Assembly: GCA_018433835.1 (NCBI GenBank)
Contig: JAHDQM010000043.1
Location: 1-64,000, forward strand
Source of the DNA: Methanoculleus sp.
GTDB taxonomy: Archaea; Halobacteriota; Methanomicrobia; Methanomicrobiales; Methanoculleaceae
Reading direction: 5' to 3'
Length of the DNA stretch: 64,000 nucleotides
The notes beneath the pieces are model-generated. The model saw only the letters and a program-made list of their open reading frames with translations, did no database searches and was not told the origin of the DNA. Positions 8,975 through 18,500 of this stretch are shown in pieces. A program made the position numbers and the translations under genes. Positions within the stretch are counted from its first letter, which is position 1, and each line of letters begins with the position of its first letter.

Positions 8975-11629
8975 ATGGATGGCTGCAACGGTTCCGTCAT
9001 GTTCCTCGGCGATAGGGATGCCGATACCGGCAGGGCCATGGGAGGGAAGGCGGCATCGCTGCACCGGATGATCCGGGCCGGCCTCCCTGTCCCGCCGGGG
9101 TTCGTTCTCGCGGCGGACTTCTTCGCGGAGTGGACGGCGGCGCTCCAAAAGACCGGCGCCTGGCAGAACCTGCTCTCAGCCGACGAAGGAGAACGGGATA
9201 CGGCAATCCGGCAGGTCGCCGCTGCGTGCGGCACGCTCGCGTTCTCGGAGCACCAGCAGGAGAGGCTGCACCGGGCGCTGGAACGGCTGCCGGGCGGACT
9301 GTACGCCGTCCGCTCGTCCGCAGCCGACGAGGACCTGGCCGGTGCCGCATCCGCGGGCATGTACCGGACACGGCTCGGGGTCGGGGAGGATACGCTGGAA
9401 TCGGCCGTACGGGACGTATATGCGTCCCGGTTCGAGCCCCGGGTCTTTGCATACCGGGAAGAGTCGGGCCTCCCGGTCCGCGATGCCGAAATCGCGGTCA
9501 TCGTCCAGAGCCTCGTGGAGAGCAGGGTGTCGGGGGTCGCCTTCTCGGCAAACCCGGAGACCAACTCTGTAGACGAAGTCGTCGTCAACGCGAACTGGGG
9601 CCTCGGCGAAAGCATCGTCTCGGGACGGGCCACGCCCGACCTGTTCGTCGTCGGGCACGAGGACGGGATCCTCGCGAAACGGCGGGGCGAAAAGCAGGTC
9701 TCGCTCTTCTTCTCACCCGAAGGCGGAATCGAGGAGCAGGCCGGCTACCGCACCGCCGAGTGGTCGCTCACCGACGAAGAGGTCTGCCGGGTGCGCGATA
9801 TGGTGCTGGAGACCGGGTCGCTCTTCGGCCATCCGATCGATGTCGAGTGGACGTTCTCCGGGGATGCCTGCTTTCTCCTGCAGGCCCGGCCGGTGACGGC
9901 GCTTCTCCCGCTTGATAAGAGACTCATCACCCCGCCCGGAGAACCCGCCCGCCTCTACATGGACGTCACCCTGATCGAGCACGGCATGCAGGGGTCTCTC
10001 ACGCCCTTCGGGTCGTCGTGGCTCGACCGGATTCTCGCGTATACGCTGGAAGAGCTCACAGGCGTTGCCGGGATCGGCAGCGACATCGAAGAAGGCCTCG
10101 GGCAGACGCTCGGCGGGAGGATCTACCTCAATATCTCGAACCTCCTCTGGCTGGAGAAGCCCTGGATGATTGCCCTGCAGTTCGAGGGGCTTGATGCATC
10201 GACGGCGGAGGTGCTGCGGAATCTCGATCCAGGGGAGTGGCAAAACCCGGAGAGACCCGGAAAGATGAAACGGATCGTCTCTTCATCGCTCTGGCGCTCA
10301 AAAGACCTGATCGGGAGAGCGGTGCTGGGTTTCCTCTTCCCCGGCCGCCTGCAGCGGCGGTATGCAGAGAGGGTTATGGCGTTTGAAGCCGCCCTTGAGG
10401 ACCTCGATGCAACAACCCCGGACCTGCAGGAGTTCTGCGAGAAGTCGGGCCGGCTGGTCGTCCGGCTCGTCAAAGAGTCTACAGGAGCAACGCTCCTCTG
10501 CTCGGAGGCCACCCGCCTGCTCCTGCGGCGGATGGTTGCGGACGAGCCCCGGGAGATCCGGATGCTGGCGGAACTGCTGGACCGGGCGCACCCGGAAAAC
10601 GTCACGACGGAGATGGGGCGCTCCATGCACCGCCTTGCGGAGCAGATCGACCCGGCGCTCTTCTCGGATCTGCCTGACCTCGCAGAACGCATAGAGCGCA
10701 AAGAGATGCCCGAACCGTTCATGGAAGCGTGGGAGAGGTTCATGAAGACCTACGGGTGCCGGGGCCCGCGTGAGATCGATCCTGCCGCGAAGGGGTATGC
10801 GGGCGACCGGCTGCTCCTCCTGGCCCAGATCAAAAACCTCCATCCGGCCGTCTGCGGGGCGATGAGCCCGGGCGAGCGGTTCCTCGAGATGCAGCGGGAC
10901 CGGGAGCGGGCGTATGCGGAGCTCTACGGCCACTTCCGGAAGCAGGGGCGCCTGAAAGCCCGGTACTTCAGGCACCTCTCCGGGGTGCTCGATACCTTCG
11001 GGGGCTTGCGTGAAGACCACAAGCACTACCTGGTCATGGTGACGGCACGCGTCCGGAAGAGAGCGCTTGAGATCGGCCGGCGCCTGGCATCCGCAGGTCG
11101 GATCGATACCGCAGAAGACGTCTTTCTCCTCGCCGTCGAGGACGTCCGCGATGCCCTTGAGAACCCCGGTGCGGACCCGGGAGATGTGGTGGAGAGGAAC
11201 CGGCCGGAATACGTGCGGGTTGAGAGATGCCGTCGTTTCCCCGCGCTCATCGATTCCCGGGGACGTATCCGGAAGCCGCCGGCAAGGGAACCGGGGCCCG
11301 GGGAACTCCCGGGCTACGGCGTCTCCGGCGGGGCGGCACGCGGCCCGGTGAAAGTGCTCCGCTACCCCGGCGAGAAGGAGATCCGTCCCGGGGAGATCCT
11401 GGTGATCGGGGCGGCAGACCCCGGGTGGACGCCGCTGTTCATCGCCGCAGGTGGCATCGTCCTCGAGGTGGGAGGGCTCCTGCAGCACGGCTCGATCATC
11501 GCCCGCGAGTACGGAAAACCCTGCGTGGTCGGCATCGAGAACGCAACCGCGATACTCTCGGACGGGCAGGTGGTGGAGGTGAACGGCAGCCTCGGGACGG
11601 TGAGGGTGGATGGGTTAAAGAAACCCTGA
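8975..11629 (+). CDS. rifampicin phosphotransferase/PEP synthase-like dikinase
   Basis: An 884-residue, three-part enzyme of the PEP-synthase/PPDK superfamily. The N-terminal ATP-grasp part (about 1-315) includes GGKAASLHRMIRAGLPVPPG, YAVRSSAADED and VEWTFSGDACFLLQARPVT. The middle 450 residues are divergent and helical. The C-terminal swivelling domain has PGWTPLFIAAGGIVLEVGG followed by LQHGSIIAREYGKP, with His838 as phospho-carrier. A classical PEP-binding TIM barrel is absent, and the size and order match rifampicin phosphotransferase (about 865 residues), which transfers the beta-phosphate of ATP to a small-molecule hydroxyl. The substrate here is unknown. The prenyl-synthase fusion follows 94 nt downstream on the same strand. 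Confidence 0.8.
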   Translation: MDGCNGSVMFLGDRDADTGRAMGGKAASLHRMIRAGLPVPPGFVLAADFFAEWTAALQKTGAWQNLLSADEGERDTAIRQVAAACGTLAFSEHQQERLHRALERLPGGLYAVRSSAADEDLAGAASAGMYRTRLGVGEDTLESAVRDVYASRFEPRVFAYREESGLPVRDAEIAVIVQSLVESRVSGVAFSANPETNSVDEVVVNANWGLGESIVSGRATPDLFVVGHEDGILAKRRGEKQVSLFFSPEGGIEEQAGYRTAEWSLTDEEVCRVRDMVLETGSLFGHPIDVEWTFSGDACFLLQARPVTALLPLDKRLITPPGEPARLYMDVTLIEHGMQGSLTPFGSSWLDRILAYTLEELTGVAGIGSDIEEGLGQTLGGRIYLNISNLLWLEKPWMIALQFEGLDASTAEVLRNLDPGEWQNPERPGKMKRIVSSSLWRSKDLIGRAVLGFLFPGRLQRRYAERVMAFEAALEDLDATTPDLQEFCEKSGRLVVRLVKESTGATLLCSEATRLLLRRMVADEPREIRMLAELLDRAHPENVTTEMGRSMHRLAEQIDPALFSDLPDLAERIERKEMPEPFMEAWERFMKTYGCRGPREIDPAAKGYAGDRLLLLAQIKNLHPAVCGAMSPGERFLEMQRDRERAYAELYGHFRKQGRLKARYFRHLSGVLDTFGGLREDHKHYLVMVTARVRKRALEIGRRLASAGRIDTAEDVFLLAVEDVRDALENPGADPGDVVERNRPEYVRVERCRRFPALIDSRGRIRKPPAREPGPGELPGYGVSGGAARGPVKVLRYPGEKEIRPGEILVIGAADPGWTPLFIAAGGIVLEVGGLLQHGSIIAREYGKPCVVGIENATAILSDGQVVEVNGSLGTVRVDGLKKP

Positions 11630-11676
11630 TTTCATTTATTTTCCCGATCCGCCCCCCTCCCGAAATTCCCCAATCC

Positions 11677-11683
11677 ATATATA
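11677..11683 (+). promoter_or_regulatory. TATA box upstream of the lipocalin-prenyl synthase gene
   Basis: ATATATA within CCATATATAGCG, in the 94-nt gap after the phosphotransferase gene and 40 bases before the proposed AUU start. Transcription would begin near 11706, just before the ribosome-binding site. This suggests the fusion gene has its own promoter in addition to any readthrough. Confidence 0.5.
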
Positions 11684-11708
11684 GCGTAAGAATCTGAGTC
11701 ATAACCAA

Positions 11709-11716
11709 GGGAGGGG
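11709..11716 (+). promoter_or_regulatory. strong ribosome-binding site that favours an AUU start
   Basis: GGGAGGGG contains GGAGG at 11710-11714, 9 bases before ATT at 11724 and about 85 bases before the first conventional start codon (GTG 11802). No ATG, GTG or TTG occurs in the open frame between 11685 and 11801. The site therefore argues for initiation at ATT 11724. Confidence 0.55.
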
Positions 11717-11723
11717 AAAAGCG

Positions 11724-13919
11724 ATTACAGGACTAAACAGCGACCAGATCTTCCCTCTTCACCCATCTGTATTCAACCGCCCCGGCGACGAAAGCCGGTT
11801 CGTGAAGTGGTGGTATATCCAGGGGTTCTTCGAAGGGGCGGCCTGCCGGAGGACGAACTTTGTCGTCTGCTTCTTCTCGCTGAACCTGGCGGACGACGGC
11901 ACGCCGGGATCGATGTACCTCTGCTCTGTCGTCGACCCGGGAACGGGAGAACACGGCAAAGAGATTCTACTCGACGAAACGTCGCGTGCCTGGTACCTGG
12001 AGAGGCTCGGGGACGGCTCGGGGGAGTTCGGGATCAACAGGTGCATAGCCGAGACGATACAGAAAGAGATCGCCGAATACGGGCTTTACCGTCCCTTCTT
12101 CACTTCGGAGAACCCGATGCGGATCGCTCCGGACGGGGTGGCCTGGGAGACCGCGGCTCTCTCGTTTGGACCTTCCTCGATATCGGTATCGTTCACGGAT
12201 CCGAAAATCGGGCAACCCGTCTCCTTCCTCCTCGAACCACGGATCCCGTTCGTCGACGTCCCAACCCTGCTTCCCGACGGGAAAGGGCTCGGCATGGAGT
12301 ACGTGACCTGCCCCCGGCTCTCGCTGAAAGGCCGGTCCGGGGACGAGGAGATCGAGGGAGAGGCGTGGTTCGACTGCCAGGCAGGCGGGGATGCGTGGTT
12401 TGCGAAGAAGAACCGGGACGGGAGATCCGACCCCCTCGGCTGGGACTGGTGCGGCGTCAACCTCGACGACGGCCGGAACCTGCTCTTCATGCACCGGAAG
12501 AATATCGAGTCGGGCGAGACCGAAACGAAGTTTTGCGTCCTCTTTGAGGGAGGCGATGCGAGATACCTCCCGGATTTCGGGCTCGAACCCCTGCGGCTCT
12601 GGGAGAGTGAAAAGACCCACATCCGCTACCCGGTCGAGTGGGCGTTCACCGTTCCCGGGATCGGGTGCCGGCTGGTCTTTTCGCCCGATACCGATGCACA
12701 GGAGATCGAACTGATCGGGATATCGGGCGGCATCTGGGAAGGGTCGGGGCAGGTCTCCGGCGAGATCGGCGGTGCCGCAGTCTCGGGACGGGGGCAACTC
12801 GAGGTCTACGGGTGCGGCTACATCAAGAACCTCTCCGACTTCCTCGCCCGGTTCCACGAGAAGATCGACGCGGGACTGGCCGGAATGTTTCCGAAAGCCA
12901 TCGATTGCGGATGGTGCGACGCCATATTCGGCAGGCGCCAGCCGATACTGGACTGCACGCCGATGACCGAGACGGTTGCAAAGCCGGTATGGGACCTCCT
13001 CTCGCGGAACGGAAAACACTGGAGGCCGATATTCGGGTTCCTGATCGCCGAGTCGATGGGGGTTCCGATGAACGAGGAGATCGAACGGCTCTTCATCCTC
13101 ACCGAGCTCCTGCACACCTCGGCGCTCATCATCGACGACATCGAGGATCAATCGCTTCTCCGCCGGGGAGAGGAGTCCGTTCACATCCGCTACGGCACCG
13201 ACGTGGCCATCAATGCGGCAAGCACCCTGTACTTCTTCCCGCAGAGCGTCGTGGCCCGGTCCGAGGGGCTGACGGCAGAGCAGCGCTACGGAATCCTGAC
13301 GCTGATGACCGAGACATCTCTCAAAGCCCATCTCGGCCAGGCCCAGGACATCTACTGGTCGGGGAACATCTCGCGGGAGAACCTCGACCGGTGGCTGGAA
13401 AACAGCCTCGATGCACAGCTCCTGCAGATGTACTCCTACAAGACCGCTTCGGCCACCGAAGGGGTCGCCGCCCTCTCGGCGATATTCCTGGACCTGGCCG
13501 ACGAGAAGAAGGAGGCCTGCCTCTCGTTCGGCAGGGCGATGGGCATCGTCTTTCAGATCATCGACGACGTGCTGAACTTCAGCGACTCGCCGGAGTGGCG
13601 GAAGGTGCAGGGCGAGGACCTGAAGGCGGGGAAACCGACGTACGCGGTAATCCGGGCGATCGGGATGCTCGACGGCACGGAGTCGGAGAGGCTCAAGGAG
13701 ATCCTCTGCACCCCTGCGTTGCGGGAGGACGAAGCGGTCCTTGCCGAGGGGATAGCGCTGGTCAGGAAGTCCGGAGCGGTGGAGAGGTGTACGGAGGAGG
13801 CGGTGGGGATGATCGAGGAAGCCTGGAAGCAGTTCTCCGGGCACATCCCTCCCTCGCCCGCAAAACTCATGCTCCGGGTGGTCTGTGCAAACCTGATATA
13901 CATGGCATACGAGGTCTGA
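11724..13919 (+). CDS. CrtC/AttH lipocalin-like domain fused to polyprenyl synthetase
   Basis: A two-domain protein of about 731 residues. Residues about 1-365 resemble the CrtC/AttH double-lipocalin family, which hydrates isoprenoid double bonds in carotenoid pathways: RFVKWWYIQGFFEG near the start, YRPFFTSENP and GWDWCGVNLDDGRNLLF. Residues about 375-731 are a trans-prenyltransferase: GKHWRP, first Asp motif IIDDIED (about 468-474), GQAQD, second Asp motif FQIIDDVLN (about 609-617) and GEDLKAGKPT. The second motif ends in Asn where Asp is usual. The first regular start (GTG 11802) would cut into the conserved WWY motif, so ATT 11724 behind GGAGG is preferred. A bifunctional enzyme making a hydrated prenyl product is an inference; the domains may also act separately. 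Confidence 0.8.
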   Translation: MTGLNSDQIFPLHPSVFNRPGDESRFVKWWYIQGFFEGAACRRTNFVVCFFSLNLADDGTPGSMYLCSVVDPGTGEHGKEILLDETSRAWYLERLGDGSGEFGINRCIAETIQKEIAEYGLYRPFFTSENPMRIAPDGVAWETAALSFGPSSISVSFTDPKIGQPVSFLLEPRIPFVDVPTLLPDGKGLGMEYVTCPRLSLKGRSGDEEIEGEAWFDCQAGGDAWFAKKNRDGRSDPLGWDWCGVNLDDGRNLLFMHRKNIESGETETKFCVLFEGGDARYLPDFGLEPLRLWESEKTHIRYPVEWAFTVPGIGCRLVFSPDTDAQEIELIGISGGIWEGSGQVSGEIGGAAVSGRGQLEVYGCGYIKNLSDFLARFHEKIDAGLAGMFPKAIDCGWCDAIFGRRQPILDCTPMTETVAKPVWDLLSRNGKHWRPIFGFLIAESMGVPMNEEIERLFILTELLHTSALIIDDIEDQSLLRRGEESVHIRYGTDVAINAASTLYFFPQSVVARSEGLTAEQRYGILTLMTETSLKAHLGQAQDIYWSGNISRENLDRWLENSLDAQLLQMYSYKTASATEGVAALSAIFLDLADEKKEACLSFGRAMGIVFQIIDDVLNFSDSPEWRKVQGEDLKAGKPTYAVIRAIGMLDGTESERLKEILCTPALREDEAVLAEGIALVRKSGAVERCTEEAVGMIEEAWKQFSGHIPPSPAKLMLRVVCANLIYMAYEV

Positions 13920-14184
13920 AGGGCGGCATGGCCGGTACGCCGGCGGCGATAAGCCGGTGAGGGGGGATTGGCATCCAGCGGTGCTGCTGCCGGGCCCGAT
14001 GCAGGCTCCGTCACGGAAGAACCTGCACCGCCGCGGGGCCGGCACATTCTGCAGAAACCCGGGGAGCGGATCGGGAAGGCTTTTATCCGGCCGGACGAGA
14101 TCTCCGGCCGTTGCATGCGGCCTTCCGGCAGCATGCCTGTATAGAGAACGCCGACCGGACTGCCCGCAGAACGGAGACAGCATA

Positions 14185-14346
14185 ATGAAGGTGCTCGTGA
14201 GGACCCCGGAAGGAGTTGAAGAAGTCAGGGAAGTCGATTACGACTGGGTGATCCCCGGCGACGTCCTGGACGACGGCTCGGTCGTCCTCGAATTCTGGGA
14301 CGAACTCTCGGACGACGACTACCTGGCGATGGGGCTGTACGACTGA
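14185..14346 (+). CDS. small acidic protein, 53 residues
   Basis: ATG 14185 is preceded by GGAG (14172-14175) and opens a 53-codon frame ending TGA. The product begins MKVLVRTPEGVEEV and ends ELSDDDYLAMGLYD, with about a third Asp/Glu and few basic residues. The pattern VDYDWVIPGDVLDDGSVVLEFW suggests a small all-beta fold. The frame is open further upstream, but that part is Arg-rich and looks non-coding. The 265-nt gap before it and the 94-nt gap after it contain no other gene. The family is not recognised; proximity to the lipocalin-prenyl synthase gene may or may not matter. Confidence 0.55.
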   Translation: MKVLVRTPEGVEEVREVDYDWVIPGDVLDDGSVVLEFWDELSDDDYLAMGLYD

Positions 14347-14440
14347 ACTGTGAGGCCGTGCGCAGAAGTGCCGCCGTGCCCGTGGTGCGGCTCGTTTCCG
14401 GTAGGTGCACCAGCGCGGGTGAGGACCCATCACCCTGCCG

Positions 14441-14782
14441 TTACCCCTCTTCTTGGATCATCGCCTCTATCGCGTCCTCCAGGGGACCGAGTTTGGTCTG
14501 GATGATATCCCAGAGAATTGTTGGTTTCACCGCATAATAGGAGTGAACGCTGATATCACGGAGCCCGGCAATCTTTCGCCATTCGATCTCCGGGTGACGG
14601 GCGGTGGCGGTCGTGGGAATCTGTTTTGTCGCTTCCCCGATGGTAACAAACCTGAGCACAACGGCGTCGAGGCGCATGCGATCGGCCACGAGTTCCTCAA
14701 ACGTTCGGTTACCTACATAAGAGCGGATTGAGGCGATGGCGTCGCGGATATCCTCAAGATACAGCAGGAGATCTCTAGGCAT
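14441..14782 (-). CDS. hepT: HepT-like HEPN ribonuclease toxin (DUF86)
   Basis: A 113-residue DUF86/HepT protein. The start MPRDLLLYLEDIRDAIASI is typical of the family; an ATG eight codons upstream lies in non-conserved sequence. The catalytic HEPN motif RX4HXY is intact as RDISVHSY in the sequence IAGLRDISVHSYYAV. HepT proteins are RNA-cleaving or tRNA-targeting toxins kept inactive by polyadenylylation of the motif tyrosine by their MntA partner. The gene overlaps mntA (14775-15059) by 8 nt, the standard order of this toxin-antitoxin family. All key residues are present, so it should be functional. Confidence 0.88.
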   Translation of the reverse strand: MPRDLLLYLEDIRDAIASIRSYVGNRTFEELVADRMRLDAVVLRFVTIGEATKQIPTTATARHPEIEWRKIAGLRDISVHSYYAVKPTILWDIIQTKLGPLEDAIEAMIQEEG

Positions 14783-15059
14783 AAACGACCTCATCAAGGA
14801 CGGCATCCCGAATCCGGGGCTTTAAGGTGTCGGCGATGACGAGATCCGTCCTTCGCCCCAGAAGGTCTTCGAGATAGAACTTGAGGTCCATAAAGTGATC
14901 GAACGTCTCCTCTCCCTCCCGGAACTCCACCAGGATGTCGATGTCGCTTGCCGGAGTGGCCTCGTTCCGCACAACCGATCCGAAGATGCCGATACGGGCC
15001 ACGCCGTAGCGTTCCCGGAGGGTGCGCAGGTTCTGCCGGATCTGGGCGAGGGGATGCAT
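14775..15059 (-). CDS. mntA: MntA-like minimal nucleotidyltransferase antitoxin
   Basis: A 94-residue minimal nucleotidyltransferase with the motif GSX10DXD in IGIFGSVVRNEATPASDID and a third carboxylate in the DLVIADTL strand. It would transfer AMP to the tyrosine of the HepT toxin encoded directly downstream, with an 8-nt overlap. ATG 15059 gives MHPLAQIRQNLRTLRERYGV, the usual MntA beginning. The frame is open upstream into a fragment of a second toxin gene, so an N-terminally extended product cannot be excluded. A TATA-like GGTATAAGAG on its strand about 35-40 nt upstream could provide a separate promoter. Confidence 0.88.
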   Translation of the reverse strand: MHPLAQIRQNLRTLRERYGVARIGIFGSVVRNEATPASDIDILVEFREGEETFDHFMDLKFYLEDLLGRRTDLVIADTLKPRIRDAVLDEVVYA

Positions 15060-15167
15060 AGTTACTCTTGAATAATACATCCGCCCTCTTATACCCTCCG
15101 GCACCCGTTCATGCCACAACTTCTCCGCAATATCGTAGAGGTACTTCCTGCCTTCACGCGACAGCAT
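15060..15167 (-). pseudogene. remnant of a second HepT toxin gene, fused in frame to mntA
   Basis: On the minus strand, ATG at 15167 (or 15173) begins MLSREGRKYLYDIAEK, which matches the usual N-terminus of a HepT/DUF86 protein, and overlaps the end of the preceding MntA-like gene by 14-20 nt as such pairs do. After about 16 residues the resemblance stops (LWHERVPEGIRGRMYYSRVT) and the frame runs without a stop into the next mntA. The rest of the toxin, including its RX4HXY motif, is gone, which looks like a deletion between tandem copies. Confidence 0.45.
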
Positions 15168-15465
15168 AGACATCCCTGCAGGTCTCTTCCACGGACTCAC
15201 GGAAGATCGGGTTTCTGATCGCGGATAACTCCACGAGATCGACTGCGCGGCAAAAGAGCCCGGCCAGATCTCCGGCGAGACCGAAGTAAGCCGCCGCATG
15301 CTCCACCGGGGTCATCAGTTCGAACTCGACGACAAAATCGACGTCGCTTGCCGCGGGATCGAATCGGTCGCCCGTCGCCGAGCCGAAGACCCCGAGCCTT
15401 ATTACACGGCGGCGTGCAGCGATGCGGGCGGTCTCGGGGATTTTTTCGCGGATGATAGGATGCAT
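15154..15465 (-). CDS. second MntA-like nucleotidyltransferase, partner toxin lost
   Basis: A 103-residue minimal nucleotidyltransferase. The signature is GVFGSATGDRFDPAASDVDFVVEFE: relative to the usual GSX10DXD it has one extra residue before the DVD, still compatible with the fold. The C-terminal part (AVDLVELSAIRNPIFRESVEE) fits the MntA family. It lies upstream of a HepT fragment and then of an intact MntA-HepT pair on the same strand. Whether this orphan antitoxin acts on the surviving HepT is unknown. Start ATG 15465 gives MHPIIREKIPETARIAARR. Confidence 0.8.
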   Translation of the reverse strand: MHPIIREKIPETARIAARRRVIRLGVFGSATGDRFDPAASDVDFVVEFELMTPVEHAAAYFGLAGDLAGLFCRAVDLVELSAIRNPIFRESVEETCRDVYAVA

Positions 15466-15541
15466 CGGACTCCTTTATGGGAGGCATTCTCATCCGGGAA
15501 GCATTATCTCTTTCGGATTAGCGGAGACACCGCCCCCGCCA

Positions 15542-18500
15542 TCAAGAATCCCCCTCTTCGATCCCCCTGACTGCACGGTCTATATCGGCAAAGACCCGCC
15601 CCTCGTCCACCGGAACCTCCACCCAGCGGTCGGCGTCGACGAAGTAGAGGTAGGGAACGACAGAAGCCCCGAGGATCTGGGCGGCTGCGTGCCGGTAGAC
15701 CGTCATCTGGACTGCGTAGTCCCCGGCATCCCCCGGCGTCCCGGTCTTGTAGTCGATGAGCGCCCAGGTGCCGTCCGGCCGCTGCACCAGCCGGTCGATG
15801 GCTCCCCGGAACGCGAACCCGTTCACCCGCGCCCAAAACGGCACCTCGCGGTGGTCCCGGACGATCCCCTGCATCAGGGGGGATGCGAGGAACCGCTCGT
15901 AGAGTTCCCGGTACTCACCTGCCAGGCCGGGGTCCATGCCGTAGCGCCGCAGCACCGCGGTGGGGTCCCGGCCGCGGAAGACCTCGTGGACGACGAGGCC
16001 CCGGGTCAGGGGGTTCTCCCCGGCGACGAACTCCGGGGGCCGGGACTCTGCCGGGCCGCGAAGGTACGCCTCGAGCTCGCTCGCCGAGTAGGCGCGTTCC
16101 TCCCCGGGCGGGAGGATAACCGCCGGGACAACCGCTGCGGGAACGTCGTCCGGCAACGGGAGATACACGGGGACGGCCTCCTGCACGTCGACGGGGATCG
16201 CCGCGGGGTCGAGGGTGATGGGGATACGGAGCGCCCCAAGGACGGCTTCACCGCGGGCACAGGCCTCCTCGGAGAGACCGAGGCAGTGTGCGAGCCAGGC
16301 CATCCGGGTCTTCCCCGCCGCGAGGCTCTCCGGGACTTCGGCCGGCATCTCCCCGCAGAGGACGAGGTGATCTTTTGCCCGGGTGACCGCGACGTAGAAG
16401 AGCCGTTTGCGCTCCGCCTCCTCCTTCTGCCGGTGCTCGTCCCTGAGGATCGCCAGGACCGACGTCTCCTCCCGCTCGTGGTCGTTTGCCGGGTTCGGTA
16501 TCGAGACCCCGAGCATCAGCCCGTCCTCCACCATGATGGTGCCGCCGCCGGACCGCGGCGTCTCCGCAAGGTCGGGGACGACGACGATCGGGAACTCGAG
16601 CCCCTTTGCGGCGTGCACCGTCATGATCGAGACCGCATCCGTTGACGCGAGGTCGACCCGTGCATCCCCCTCCCGCTGCCCGTCGTCGATAGAGCGGCCG
16701 AGTTCCGCCACAAAATCAGCGAGCGTGGAACAGTCGGCCTCCCTCGCGATGGCGATCAGCTTCTCGACGTTCGCCGCGGCCTGTTCGCCCCCGGCCATCC
16801 CGCCGAAGACGACGAAGATACCCGATTCGTCGACGATCCGCCGGAGGAGACGGGCGGGCGGGAGCCTGCGGGAGAGCGAGAGCCAGCCCCGGAGGGTCGC
16901 CGCCGCGGGCTCCGCCGCGGCCTGCAGCCGCTCGAAGAGCGAGGCTCCCGGCCGGGCGATAATAAAGAGCCGGGCGTCGGAGAACCCGAAGTAGGGCGAC
17001 CGCAGCACGCCGTAGAGCGCCGCGTCGTCCAGATGGTTCGCGAGGAACCGGAGGATGTTGTAGAGGTCGTAGACCTCCTGGCGCTCGTAGAACCCGAGGC
17101 CCGCGTGGACGTGGTAGGGAGCGCCGTAGCACCCGAGCGCCCACTCATAGTAGGCGAGGTTCGTCCGCCTCTCGAGCAGGACGGCCACGTCGCCGTAGCC
17201 CGCCGGCCGGGACTCCCCGTCGCGGTAGACCGGCTTTTCCCCCCGCTCGACGATGGCCCGGATCTTTTTTGCCGCCATCCGGGCTTCGGCCCGGCGGCCG
17301 GCCGCCCGGTCTTTGATCTTTGGGCAGAGGAGGAGTTCGACCGAGCCGGTGTCTTCTGTCCGGTTCGCACGCAGCGGTTCGTAGAGAAACTCCCAGGGCC
17401 GTCCGCACTCCGCCATCAGGGCGCCGAAGACGGCGTTCGTGAACCCGACGACCTCGGGTGTGCTCCGGAAGTTGACGTCGAGCGCGATCGTCTCGCCGCC
17501 GAGATCCCGCTCGATCAGGTCGCGGGTATGCGAGAACTGCGTCACGTCGGCCTCCCGGAAGAGGTAGATGGACTGTTTCGGGTCGCCGACGACAAAAAGG
17601 CTCGCCGGCTCCCGGGCAAGGTCGCCGAGGATGGCACGGATGATGGCGATCTGGACGGGATCGGTGTCCTGGAACTCGTCGACCAGGACGAACCGGAACC
17701 GGTCCCGGAAGTGCGTCGCGAGGATATCCTCGCGGTCGCAAAAGAGCCGGTGGGTGCGGTCGATCAGGTCGTCGAAGTCGAGGGCGTTACGCCGTCGCTT
17801 CTCCGCCTCGACCGCGCCCATAAAGGCTCCAAAGACCGTGCCGAGGTCGCGGAGGAACTCGAGCGTCGCCCGGGTGAAGGGGTCGGCCGGGTCGACGGCG
17901 AGCGAAAGGGCGCCGGCGTGATCCTTGAGGCACTGGTTGAGAACCCGGTAGGCAGCCCGGAGGCGCTCAAGGTCGTCCCCCGCCCAGTTCGCCTTCCGCC
18001 CCATGTTCGCCCGGAACCGTGGGTCTTTATGGACCTCTGCGATCGCGACGACCGCGATCCCGCCGTCAAGGCAGGGCTCGACGGCACGGAGATACGCCTC
18101 GCCCGGGTCACGTTCGCCGGGGTAGCGGGCGGCAAGGTCCCGGAGCGTCTCGATCGAGGGGGCGGCACGGGCGAGGAAGGCCGCGAGCGCCGCCTCCCGG
18201 TGCCGCTCCACGGCCGCCCCCCAGGCGTCGAGCACCTCCTCCTCGCTCTGTTCGAGTGCGGCAAAGAACGCCTCCGCAGCCCCGCGGCGGGTGTACAGCC
18301 GCTCGAGGTAGTTCTTCAGTTCATAGGCCCCGACGGCCCGGAGAGTGCCGATCACCGCGTCCCGGCACTCTCCGGGCGGATCGCCGTGGATGAGACCTTC
18401 GGCAGCCTCCTCACGGAGCCGGAACGCCTCCCGCTCGTCGAGGACGGCGAAGGCGGGTCCGACACCGGCCTCGACGGGGAACTCCCGGAGGACACCTGCG

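Noticed and set aside
11967-14183. A 738-codon open frame on the minus strand, opposite the lipocalin-prenyl synthase gene
   Set aside because: It lies wholly antisense to a gene with clear domain motifs, is Arg/Pro-rich with no recognisable domain, and is the expected result of GC-rich codon bias.
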